This document shows, piece after piece, positions 23,944 to 31,513 of a DNA stretch of 64,000 nt. Within the stretch, counting starts at the first letter, position 1. Every line of letters starts with the position of its first letter. Source of the DNA: an uncultured Prevotellaceae bacterium (GTDB lineage Bacteria; Bacteroidota; Bacteroidia; Bacteroidales; Muribaculaceae); NCBI GenBank assembly GCA_900318255.1, contig ONJX01000009.1:1-64000 (forward strand). The letters run 5' to 3'. The notes under the pieces are model-generated. The model did not search any database, was not told the DNA's origin, and saw nothing but the letters and a program-made list of their open reading frames with translations. Position numbers and translations under genes: made by a program.

Positions 23944-24386
23944 CTCTTTGTTTTAGTAGATGTTAGTTGTTTAAACTCTTCATAGTCGCGCACATAATCG
24001 GCTTCATCATAATGGTCGGAGGCGAGCACCAGGCACACCGAGCCCGATGAGAAATTGTTGATGATCCTCCAGATGCCAGGCACTATGAGTAGCCCCAAGT
24101 AGGGGCGGTTGAGAGTGACGGTGCGACGATTCACGCCATCTTCAATAACGACGTCAAACGAGCCGCTGATGGCCACAATGAATTGCCTGAGGTGCTTGTG
24201 TGAGTGCCCGCCTCGCTCCTCTCCGCCAGGCACGTCGTATAGGTAATAAACCCGCTTTATGTCGAATGGCACCAGTCCTCCATTTTCCACAACCGAGAGG
24301 TTGCCGTTGGCATGGTGATGCTTGTCGAGCTCAATGATTTTGCAATCGTCGATGCAGGAGGTTTTGTGTAGGTCGATGTCAGCCAT
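23940..24386 (-). CDS. FdtA/WxcM-like cupin, dTDP-sugar 3,4-ketoisomerase, intact active site
   Basis: A 148-residue single cupin. GNLSVVENGGLVPFDIKRVYYLYD is followed by GGEERGGHSHK, which keeps the H-x-H pair used as catalytic base in FdtA/QdtA-type isomerases. FIVAISGSFDVVIEDG, YLGLLIVPGIWRIINNFS and the ending SDHYDEADYVRDYEEF are family hallmarks. Expected role: isomerise dTDP-4-keto-6-deoxyglucose to a 3-keto sugar for the adjacent aminotransferase. Its start overlaps the previous cupin gene by 8 nt and its end overlaps the aminotransferase by 4 nt. Confidence 0.83.
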   Translation of the reverse strand: MADIDLHKTSCIDDCKIIELDKHHHANGNLSVVENGGLVPFDIKRVYYLYDVPGGEERGGHSHKHLRQFIVAISGSFDVVIEDGVNRRTVTLNRPYLGLLIVPGIWRIINNFSSGSVCLVLASDHYDEADYVRDYEEFKQLTSTKTKR

Positions 24387-24780
24387 TTTTCTGCCTTAAA
24401 AAGTCGTTGAAATCTTCGATATAGTCGCTTGGGTCATAAAGGGTGCTGCTGAGCACCAGGGCCACCGAGTTGGTCGAGAAGTTGTCGATGGCGCGCCAGG
24501 TCATGCGGGGCACATAAAGGCCATAGTAGGAGCGTGCCATGTGAAAGCGTTGCTCACTTGTGCCATCGTTGAGCACCACGTCAAAACTCCCCGACATGGC
24601 TACTATAAACTCGTCTTGATTGATAAAGGCATGTCCCCCTCTAAACATGCCTCCTGGCACGTCATAAATCCAGTAGCAGCGTTTCACCTCGAAGGGCACG
24701 TGCCCCTCGCTCTCGATGAACGAGAGGTTGCCACGCGGGTCGCAAATTTTGGGCAGATCTATTATGTGCGGTTTTGTCAT
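24379..24780 (-). CDS. FdtA/WxcM-like cupin paralog with altered active site
   Basis: A 133-residue cupin clearly related to the next gene ([51 protein letters not shown]). Where its neighbour has RGGHSHK this one has RGGHAFI, so the second His of the H-x-H pair is Phe. It may have a different activity, may work as a partner subunit, or may be failing. I start it at the ATG at 24780, which overlaps the rmlA stop as ATGA; the open frame upstream to 24870 lies inside rmlA and is not used. Confidence 0.8.
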   Translation of the reverse strand: MTKPHIIDLPKICDPRGNLSFIESEGHVPFEVKRCYWIYDVPGGMFRGGHAFINQDEFIVAMSGSFDVVLNDGTSEQRFHMARSYYGLYVPRMTWRAIDNFSTNSVALVLSSTLYDPSDYIEDFNDFLRQKNG

Positions 24781-25655
24781 ATTTTCCCAATTAAATTCAG
24801 TAGGTATTTGCCATAGTCGTTCTTGGCAAGTGGTGTGGCGAGGGCTCGTAGCTGGTCGTCGTTGATCCACTGCTTGCGATAGGCTATCTCTTCAAGGGCC
24901 GCCACTTGCACGCCCTGGCAGGTCTCTACAGTGGCGATGAAATTGCTGGCGTTGAGCATCGAGGCCGGCGTGCCAGTGTCGAGCCAGGCGAAGCCGCGGC
25001 CCAGCGTCTTGACCATCACGCGGTCTTGAGAGAGGTAGTGCTGGTTGACGGAAGTGATTTCGAGCTCGCCGCGTGCCGATGGCTTGATGCTCTTGGCCAC
25101 CTCAATCACGTCGTTAGGGTAGAAGTAAAGCCCTGTCACAGCAAAGTTTGACTTGGGCTGAGATGGCTTCTCCTCAATGTTGAACGCTTTGCCATTCTCG
25201 TCGAAGGCTACCACGCCAAAGCGGTTGGGGTCTTTAACGGCATAGGCAAAGAGTGTGGCGCAGTTGTTGCTGTGGGTTTGCGTCACGGCGTCCTTAAGCA
25301 TGCCTGTAAAACCCTGGCCATAGAAGATGTTGTCGCCCAGCACGAGGCACACAGTGTCGTCGCCTATGAACTTCTCGCCAATGATGAAGGCCTGTGCCAG
25401 TCCGTCGGGCGAGGGTTGCTCAGCATAGCTGAACCTCACGCCTAGATCCTCGCCAGTGCCTAGCAGTCGTTTAAACTGTGGCAGGTCGTGAGGTGTGGAG
25501 ATGATGAGCATATCGCGTATTCCGGCAAGCATCAGCACCGAGATAGGGTAGTAGATCATCGGTTTATCATAGATGGGCACCAGTTGCTTCGAGATGCCTT
25601 TGGTGACGGGGTAGAGCCGTGTGCCCGAGCCACCTGCAAGTACTATACCTTTCAT
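24777..25655 (-). CDS. rmlA: Glucose-1-phosphate thymidylyltransferase
   Basis: Makes dTDP-glucose from glucose-1-phosphate and dTTP. The 292-residue protein starts [25 protein letters not shown] with the nucleotide-binding G-G-x-G-T-R-L and catalytic Lys. [46 protein letters not shown] and [14 protein letters not shown] are family signatures. It lies 137 bp after rmlB and overlaps the first cupin gene. Because rmlC and rmlD are absent, the dTDP-glucose made here is probably used for an amino sugar, not rhamnose. Confidence 0.95.
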   Translation of the reverse strand: MKGIVLAGGSGTRLYPVTKGISKQLVPIYDKPMIYYPISVLMLAGIRDMLIISTPHDLPQFKRLLGTGEDLGVRFSYAEQPSPDGLAQAFIIGEKFIGDDTVCLVLGDNIFYGQGFTGMLKDAVTQTHSNNCATLFAYAVKDPNRFGVVAFDENGKAFNIEEKPSQPKSNFAVTGLYFYPNDVIEVAKSIKPSARGELEITSVNQHYLSQDRVMVKTLGRGFAWLDTGTPASMLNASNFIATVETCQGVQVAALEEIAYRKQWINDDQLRALATPLAKNDYGKYLLNLIGKI

Positions 25656-25792
25656 AGTGGTTTTTAGTTTTTCAGTTCTTAATTGGTTTTGAACAAGCTG
25701 ACGCTTGCACTACTGAACACGACAGACGATGGTTGGCGATTAATTATTTTGTTCTTAGTTTTAGTGAGGAAAACTATGAATTGTGAATTGCT

Positions 25793-26992
25793 TTATCGGT
25801 TGCCGTACATCTGCTCGTAATATTTCTGGTAGTCACCGCTTGTCACGTTGCTGATCCACTGCTGGTGGTCGAGGTTCCAGCGTATGGTCTTCTCGATGCC
25901 CAAGGTGAACGGTGTCTCGGGGTACCAGCCCAGCTGTGTGGCGATCTTCGTGGGGTCGATGGCATAGCGCATGTCGTGACCTGGGCGGTCGGTGACGTAG
26001 GTGATGAGATCGTAGTTGATGTCCTCCACTTTGCACTTGAGGAGCTGTTGATACTTAGGCTCCTCGCGCATGATGCGTGCAATAGTGTCGATGATAAGGC
26101 GCACGATGTTGATGTTGCTCTCCTCGTTGAAGCCGCCTATGTTATACACCTCGCCCGTCTTGCCCTTGCGCAGCACCAAGTCGATGGCCTTGCAGTGATC
26201 CTCTACATATAGCCAGTCGCGCACGTTCAGCCCCTTGCCATAGACAGGCAACTTCTTGCCCTCAAGGATGTTGTTAATCACAAGTGGTATGAGTTTCTCG
26301 GGGAAATGATAGGGCCCGTAGTTGTTGCTGCACCGCGTGATGTTGACCGGGAAGTTGTAGGTGTGATGGTAGGCCATCACTATCATGTCGGCACTGGTCT
26401 TGGAGGCCGAGTAGGGCGAGCGTGGCGACAGCGGTGTCTCTTCGGTGAAGAACTTCTTGCCAAAGGTGGTGAGACTCTTGCGGCCCTCAATCACCTTCTT
26501 GAGCTCGTCGCTCACGTGCAAGGGCTGTGCCTCGTCGTAGTCTTTCTCGAGCGAGCCATATACCTCGTCGGTTGAGATTTGCAGATATTTCTTGCCGTTT
26601 TTATATACTGGCGTGCCTGCTTCATCTTTGCCACAGGCCCATGCATCACGAGCGCAGTTGAGCAGGTTTTGAGTTCCCAGGATGTTGGTCTCGAGGAAGA
26701 GTCGCGGGTTCTCGATGCTGCGATCCACATGGCTCTCGGCGGCGAAGTTCACCACAAAGTCGATGTCGTTCTGGGCGAATATTTTAGAAACCACGTCGTG
26801 GTCCTTGATGTCGCCTCTGATAAAAGTTACATTGGGCAGCTCCAGCTCTTCCTTAATGGAGGCGATGTTGCCAGCATAGGTGAGCGCATCGAGCACTATT
26901 ACTTTTATACTGTCGCCATGCTTGGCGAGAATATGTTTCAAAAAGTTGGCGCCAATGAATCCTGCTGCGCCTGTAACGAGATAGGTTGTCAT
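25793..26992 (-). CDS. rmlB: dTDP-glucose 4,6-dehydratase
   Basis: Extended short-chain dehydrogenase that converts dTDP-glucose to dTDP-4-keto-6-deoxyglucose. The NAD-binding TGAAGFIGANF is at ~7-17, NFAAESHVDRSI at ~82-93, STDEVYGSLE at ~148-157 with the catalytic Thr-Asp-Glu, and the Tyr-x-x-x-Lys pair in YSASKTSAD near 200. At 399 residues it is longer than the usual ~350 because of an insertion at ~155-195 (DYDEAQPLHV...FGKKFFTEETPLSP). First gene of the sugar operon, with a strong promoter. Confidence 0.95.
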   Translation of the reverse strand: MTTYLVTGAAGFIGANFLKHILAKHGDSIKVIVLDALTYAGNIASIKEELELPNVTFIRGDIKDHDVVSKIFAQNDIDFVVNFAAESHVDRSIENPRLFLETNILGTQNLLNCARDAWACGKDEAGTPVYKNGKKYLQISTDEVYGSLEKDYDEAQPLHVSDELKKVIEGRKSLTTFGKKFFTEETPLSPRSPYSASKTSADMIVMAYHHTYNFPVNITRCSNNYGPYHFPEKLIPLVINNILEGKKLPVYGKGLNVRDWLYVEDHCKAIDLVLRKGKTGEVYNIGGFNEESNINIVRLIIDTIARIMREEPKYQQLLKCKVEDINYDLITYVTDRPGHDMRYAIDPTKIATQLGWYPETPFTLGIEKTIRWNLDHQQWISNVTSGDYQKYYEQMYGNR

Positions 26993-27019
26993 AATATTTG
27001 TCTTCCTAATTTTAATCTA

Positions 27020-27050
27020 CAAAGATAACCTAACTTGTTATAACCACAAA
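27020..27050 (-). promoter_or_regulatory. Promoter of the dTDP-sugar operon
   Basis: On the minus strand TTTG (27047-27050) is followed after 19 nt by TATCTTTG (27020-27027). The rmlB ATG is 28 nt further on. Confidence 0.8.
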
Positions 27051-27268
27051 ATCTTAGAGAGATTTTTATAGTATTTTTACCATCTCTGCATCGTTGTTGA
27101 GCTAAGTTTTTGATTTTTATTTTGGATACCTGAGTTTTTCCAGACTAACGGTTAAATGTGATTATAACGATGACCATCTTGTTCTTGATAATACTGTTTC
27201 CCTGTGAGCTTGTTCCTCGTTAACTTGGCAGTTATGAACAATTTTTTTATCAAAAAAACGTCTGAAAA

Positions 27269-27300
27269 TTTGGTCGTGCTATCATTTTTGATTAATTTTG
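27269..27300 (+). promoter_or_regulatory. Promoter of aroE-comEC
   Basis: TTTG (27269-27272), 20 nt, TAATTTTG (27293-27300). The aroE ATG at 27344 gives a leader of about 40 nt. Confidence 0.65.
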
Positions 27301-27343
27301 CGAATTCTTAATAGATTTTTTGTTTTCTTATAATTCCACTCAC

Positions 27344-28105
27344 ATGTCAGAGCAAAGTAAGATATATGGCTTGATAGGCAAATCGCTGTCGCACTCCTTC
27401 TCGATGGATTTCTTCAACCAGAAGTTCCTCTCGGAGGAGATTGATGCCAGTTATATCAACTTTGAGATTGACGATGTGGGCGACTTGATGTCGGTGCTGA
27501 GTGAGTACCCCAACATTGACGGCCTGAATGTGACATCACCTTATAAAGAGCAGGTGATGGCTTTCATGGATGAACTTGACGAGACCGCCCGTCAGGTGGG
27601 AGCGGTTAATGTGGTAAAGATTGTGAAAGGTGGCACTGGCGGAGTGTTGAGGCTAGTGGGGTACAACTCCGATTTCATGGGCTTCAAGAATTCGCTGGAG
27701 GCGTTGCTCACACCCGAGATGGACAGAGCTCTGATACTTGGCACGGGCGGAGCTAGCAAGGCAGTAAAGGCTGTTCTCGACTCGCTGGGAATAGGGGTGA
27801 GCCTGGTGTCGCGACAAAAGTCGTCACAGACCATTACCTATGAGGAGCTAACCCGACAGATGATTCATGAGCACAAGCTCATCGTGAACACCACGCCGCT
27901 CGGCACCTATCCTCACACCGAGGCAAGTCCTCCTATTCCTTACCGTTTTATCACCCCAGCCCATCTGTGTTATGACCTGGTGTATAATCCCAGCGAAACG
28001 ATGTTCATGAAGCTCTCTGCTGCGCAGGGTGCAACGGTCAAGAATGGCCTAGAGATGCTGTTGCTGCAGGCCTTTGAGTCTTATAGAATATGGACTGAAC
28101 TATAA
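27344..28105 (+). CDS. aroE: Shikimate dehydrogenase
   Basis: NADPH-dependent reduction of 3-dehydroshikimate to shikimate in aromatic amino acid synthesis. The 253-residue protein has GLIGKSLSHSFS (substrate-binding Ser residues, ~8-19), NVTSPYKEQV with the catalytic Lys (~65-74), LILGTGGASKAV (NADP-binding, ~128-139) and VNTTPLGTYP (~184-193). I start at MSEQSK; the upstream extension to 27320 is not family-like. comEC starts 9 nt after its stop. Confidence 0.94.
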   Translation: MSEQSKIYGLIGKSLSHSFSMDFFNQKFLSEEIDASYINFEIDDVGDLMSVLSEYPNIDGLNVTSPYKEQVMAFMDELDETARQVGAVNVVKIVKGGTGGVLRLVGYNSDFMGFKNSLEALLTPEMDRALILGTGGASKAVKAVLDSLGIGVSLVSRQKSSQTITYEELTRQMIHEHKLIVNTTPLGTYPHTEASPPIPYRFITPAHLCYDLVYNPSETMFMKLSAAQGATVKNGLEMLLLQAFESYRIWTEL

Positions 28106-28114
28106 TCCCTGCCT

Positions 28115-30196
28115 ATGGGCAACCCGAGTTTCTTGTCGCGATTGCCAGTGCTTAGATTGCTATTACCCTTGGTGATGGGCATTTTGCTGTTTAGGCTTGT
28201 GCCTGGTGCCTGTCTACCTGTTGTGCTGCTAGTTGTGGCTGTGGTTGCCTTGATAGTGCTGGCTGTGCCTAGGAAGTCGCCTGCTGTGGCTCTTGCGCTG
28301 CGTGCTGTCCATATAATTCCATTGTCGATGTTTATGATGGCAGTGGGGTGGCTGGCGGCCTTTCTTGCCATGCCCCCCGAGCTTGATGTGAAGGCGATAA
28401 ATGGCAAGGCTGTGCTGGCCAGGGTTGAGCACATCGACTATCATGAGAGAAGTATGGAGATGCAGGTGCAGCTGCTCGGGCTTGGTGATGACTCGTCGCA
28501 GTTGCCAGCGGCGCGCATCCTCCTCTCGACCAGCGGCTGTGATTATGAGCTGGTGCCAGGCGACATGATTGCGTTTTCACTTAACATTCAGCCTGTCAAT
28601 AATTTGGGTAACCCAGATGAGATGGACTATGCGTCGCATCTTTACCATAAGGGCATTCGTTACCGCCAGCACACTAAGCTGGCAGAGCTTGTGAAAACAG
28701 GCTCGTCGCCCACCCTGATGACCCGCGCCGAGAACCTGCGGCAGTCGTTGGAGCATAAAATTCTGAACTCTGCGCTTGCTCCGGCAACTCAGACCATGCT
28801 GATTGCCGTGCTGCTGGGCAACGATGATTTTATCTCGCCTGAGACCCGCGAGCGCTTCTCGGTGGCTGGCGTGGCCCATGTGCTAGCCCTGAGCGGTTTG
28901 CACATTATGGTAATCGCGGTGCTTGTGTGGTTGCTGCTCTTCCCTCTCGACTACGTCCGTGCCAAGAAACTGCGGCTGGTGATGACGTTGCTACTGTTGA
29001 TTGGCTATGATGTACTCACGGGGATGTCGCCGTCGGTGGTTAGAGCTACTGTGATGATAGGTTTTGTGTTTATGGGCACATTGTTCTACCGAAAATCTGT
29101 GTCTCTAAACTCGGTGGCTGCTGCAGCTCTGGTGATTCTTGTTTTCTCGCCAGGGTCGTTATACAGCGTGGGTTTTCAGTTGAGCTTCATCACAGTGACA
29201 GCGTTGATAATTTTCTATCAGACCGTTGATGTGAAATATCCGTCGAGCAAGCTGCTGAAGTATTTTTACTCGTTGTTGCTCACATCACTAGTGGCGATGC
29301 TCTCGTCAACAATCCTGACAGCCTATTATTTCAACACCCTGTCGGTTATGGCGGTGCTTGCCAATTTTGTGGTCTTGCCAGTTTTTCCTGTCTTTATGAC
29401 GGTGGGTGCCGTTGCGCTGTTGTTGCTGGCTGCGGGTAGTTCGGCTGGGTGGCTCAATGACCTGCTAGACTGGCTGACGGCGTTCATCAATGATTCTGTC
29501 ACCTGGCTGAGCGCATGGAGCCTGGGGCACAGCCAGGTCTATGTCACCTGGGTAGCGGTGGTGGTGTATTATGCAATTCTTGTGATGCTCGCATTGTGGC
29601 TCTACCGTCGCAACTTCAGGTGGTTGCTGGCAGCTGGGGTGATGCTCGCGATAGGCTTAGCTCACAGCATCGCAGTAGATGTGATGGTGCCAAAGCAGGG
29701 ACTGGTAATCTTCAACTCCTTCAACTCCACACCAGTGCTGTATTATAATCACGGGCGAGCGCTATTGTGGGTGCCCGATGTGTCGCACGATTTTGACATT
29801 GACGCCTTCAAGCGGCAGCACAAGGCATTTCTTGCACATTACCGCATTACCACCATTGAGACAGTTGAGGATGCTGTCAAGAAATCTATTGAGGGTGGAA
29901 TCGTCAAGCATCCTTATGCTCTGTTGTGTGACAAGTGGATAGTGGCAGTGGCTAAGGGGCGATGGAAGAACTATGAACCCAGCGATAGTGGTGAGGTGAA
30001 ATTTGATGTGTTGCTGGTGACTAAGCAGTACCACTCCACAATCGCCAAGGCGCGGGAACTATATGACGTTAAAGCTGTAGTCCTCTCGGGCGACATCTAT
30101 GATGACAATGTTCCAGCACTTGAGAAAGAGTGCCAGCAACAGGGCGTGCCTTATTACAGCATCAAGTCGAGTGGTGCTTACGTGGTAGGGGAGTAG
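28115..30196 (+). CDS. ComEC/Rec2-family DNA uptake channel protein
   Basis: A 693-residue polytopic membrane protein. N-terminal membrane segments (~10-80) and an OB-like DUF4131 region (~90-215, with GNPDEMDYASHLYHKGIRY) are followed by the competence domain (~225-500) containing VAHVLALSGLHIMVIAVLVW and GMSPSVVRATVMIGFVF. The last ~170 residues are soluble but lack the metallo-beta-lactamase HxHxDH motif found in longer ComEC proteins, which is common in this phylum. Expected role: carry single-stranded DNA across the inner membrane. It is co-transcribed with aroE; dprA at 2420 would act downstream in the same process. Confidence 0.88.
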   Translation: MGNPSFLSRLPVLRLLLPLVMGILLFRLVPGACLPVVLLVVAVVALIVLAVPRKSPAVALALRAVHIIPLSMFMMAVGWLAAFLAMPPELDVKAINGKAVLARVEHIDYHERSMEMQVQLLGLGDDSSQLPAARILLSTSGCDYELVPGDMIAFSLNIQPVNNLGNPDEMDYASHLYHKGIRYRQHTKLAELVKTGSSPTLMTRAENLRQSLEHKILNSALAPATQTMLIAVLLGNDDFISPETRERFSVAGVAHVLALSGLHIMVIAVLVWLLLFPLDYVRAKKLRLVMTLLLLIGYDVLTGMSPSVVRATVMIGFVFMGTLFYRKSVSLNSVAAAALVILVFSPGSLYSVGFQLSFITVTALIIFYQTVDVKYPSSKLLKYFYSLLLTSLVAMLSSTILTAYYFNTLSVMAVLANFVVLPVFPVFMTVGAVALLLLAAGSSAGWLNDLLDWLTAFINDSVTWLSAWSLGHSQVYVTWVAVVVYYAILVMLALWLYRRNFRWLLAAGVMLAIGLAHSIAVDVMVPKQGLVIFNSFNSTPVLYYNHGRALLWVPDVSHDFDIDAFKRQHKAFLAHYRITTIETVEDAVKKSIEGGIVKHPYALLCDKWIVAVAKGRWKNYEPSDSGEVKFDVLLVTKQYHSTIAKARELYDVKAVVLSGDIYDDNVPALEKECQQQGVPYYSIKSSGAYVVGE

Positions 30197-30207
30197 TGTA
30201 GAGAATT

Positions 30208-30879
30208 CTATCTCTTCACGCGTCCGGCGGCGAAGAAGTGCTTAACGTAGTATTTTGCAGTAAGGTCATCAATTACCACGCCACGCGACGAAGAGGCGTG
30301 GGCAAATTTGTTGTCCTTTAGGTAGATGCCCACATGGGTGATTTTTCCACCATCACCATTATTGAAAAACACGAGGTCTCCTTCACGCAGGTCGTCCTTG
30401 TCGATGGGTGTGCAGTTGTTGTAATATTGTAGCCCGCCTCGCCGCTCTAGTTGCATGCTATAGACAGTGAGATATATCTCCATGACAAACCCAGAGCAGT
30501 CGGCACCCACCTGCTTGGTGTGCCCGCCACCGCTGTAAGGCGTGCCCAGCCAGGTCTTTATCTCATTATATAGCTTCTTGTTGTCGCGGCGCCCGAGTTT
30601 TATGTCAAGTCGTTTCCACTCATCGTCGGTAGCGGTGGGGCCATTGTCAATGCCTCGATCCTCGTAGAAGTCGTCATCGTTTGGTTTGGTCTTTGCCCAG
30701 TCGCGGTTATGGTTGCCGCCTGTTCGCCTCACGGCGCTTGTGGTGCGTCCACGTTTAGTGGGGTAGCCGCTGTCATCATCGCCGGCTTGTTTCATCACAC
30801 CGCACGACACCCCCGACAGTGCCAGCAGCAATGCCAATGCAATGATAATGATTTTTGTCAAGCGCGGTGTGGTGCTCAT
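30208..30879 (-). CDS. NlpC/P60-family cell-wall endopeptidase lipoprotein
   Basis: A 223-residue protein. The N-terminus is a lipoprotein signal (hydrophobic ~9-22 then LSGVSC, lipid-accepting Cys ~26), followed by a charged low-complexity linker (~30-90). The NlpC/P60 domain covers ~95-220 with the catalytic Cys in GADCSGFVMEIY (~131-142) and catalytic His in THVGIYLKD (~182-190). Such enzymes cut peptide stems of peptidoglycan. It lies between comEC (convergent) and the DUF5606 gene, with a terminator just upstream. Confidence 0.88.
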   Translation of the reverse strand: MSTTPRLTKIIIIALALLLALSGVSCGVMKQAGDDDSGYPTKRGRTTSAVRRTGGNHNRDWAKTKPNDDDFYEDRGIDNGPTATDDEWKRLDIKLGRRDNKKLYNEIKTWLGTPYSGGGHTKQVGADCSGFVMEIYLTVYSMQLERRGGLQYYNNCTPIDKDDLREGDLVFFNNGDGGKITHVGIYLKDNKFAHASSSRGVVIDDLTAKYYVKHFFAAGRVKR

Positions 30880-30891
30880 AATATAAAATAA

Positions 30892-30931
30892 TGCGCTAAA
30901 GAGGGAGTTGTTTCCTCCCCCCTTTAGCGCA
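30892..30931 (-). terminator. Terminator after the DUF5606 gene
   Basis: TGCGCTAAAG pairs with CTTTAGCGCA, with an inner GGGAG/CTCCC extension and a short loop. It lies 15 nt after the DUF5606 stop and 13 nt before the NlpC/P60 start codon on the minus strand. Confidence 0.65.
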
Positions 30932-30945
30932 CTTGTTGTGAAAGA

Positions 30946-31395
30946 TTATTCTTCGGTTTTCTTGTCTTCTTTTTCTTCTTTTGCTTCCTCGGTTTTCTCC
31001 TCCTCTTTTGGCAAGAAGTCGGTGATGCCGCTGTTGATGAGGATGTTGTACCAGCTGATGAGTTTCTTGATGTCGGTGTTATACACTCGGTCAACGTCAT
31101 AGTTTGGCACTATCTCATGGAAGAAAGTCTGGAGTGCTTCAGGCTCTTTATATTTTGCGGCATCAAGAGGTTTTGCGTCATATTTTGTCTTGATTATCTC
31201 AAGAATCTCTCCTAGAGGCTTGTCACCACTCTCGGTGTACATGGAGATGTCGCCAAGCGAAATCACTTTGTCTCTAGAGTAGGCAGTGCCACGTTTCTTG
31301 TCGCTGATGTTTTCGATGATGATGATGTTTTTTCCGTATTTTACAAGACGGTAAAGTCCGGGACGTCCCGAGATAGCTAAAATTTCTTTCAACAT
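30946..31395 (-). CDS. DUF5606 family protein
   Basis: A 149-residue soluble protein opening MLKEILAISGRPGLYRLVKYGKN, as typical Bacteroidetes DUF5606 members do. A small beta-rich N-terminal domain (~1-45) is followed by a helical region (~55-120) and an acidic/lysine tail (EEEKTEEAKEEKEDKK). No function is known to me. It follows alaS on the same strand, with a GGACAAGGC repeat element between them. Confidence 0.78.
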   Translation of the reverse strand: MLKEILAISGRPGLYRLVKYGKNIIIIENISDKKRGTAYSRDKVISLGDISMYTESGDKPLGEILEIIKTKYDAKPLDAAKYKEPEALQTFFHEIVPNYDVDRVYNTDIKKLISWYNILINSGITDFLPKEEEKTEEAKEEKEDKKTEE

Positions 31396-31397
31396 AG

Positions 31398-31510
31398 ATG
31401 TAAAGTGTTAAATGTAAAGTGTTAAATGTAAAGTGTTAAGTAGGGACAAGGCGTGCCTTGTCCGTTGAGTGCAACGGCTACCATTGCCTTGTGAGCTATT
31501 GTCAGCTCAT
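31398..31510. repeat. GGACAAGGC composite element, locus 3
   Basis: GTAAAGTGTTAAATG runs are followed by GTAGGGACAAGGCGTGCC...TTGTCC (perfect 9-bp palindromic arms), GTTGAGTGCAACGGCTACC and ATTGCCTTGTGAGC, then TCAGCTC. The alaS stop codon lies directly at its end. The same parts occur in the same order at 57970-58087. Confidence 0.85.
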
Positions 31511-31513
31511 AAG

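Larger units (their letters stand above)
26993..27343. other. Intergenic region between divergent rmlB and aroE
   Basis: No gene is present in these 351 bp. The stretch holds the rmlB promoter at the left end, the aroE promoter at the right end, and AT-rich sequence with no repeat that I recognise in between. Confidence 0.6.

Noticed and set aside
24777..26992. dTDP-rhamnose pathway
   Set aside because: rmlA and rmlB are present but no rmlC or rmlD; the following genes fit a 3-amino-3,6-dideoxy sugar instead.
28115..30196. Truncated comEC pseudogene
   Set aside because: The metallo-beta-lactamase motif is missing, but the competence domain is complete and many Bacteroidetes ComEC proteins end this way; the frame is intact.
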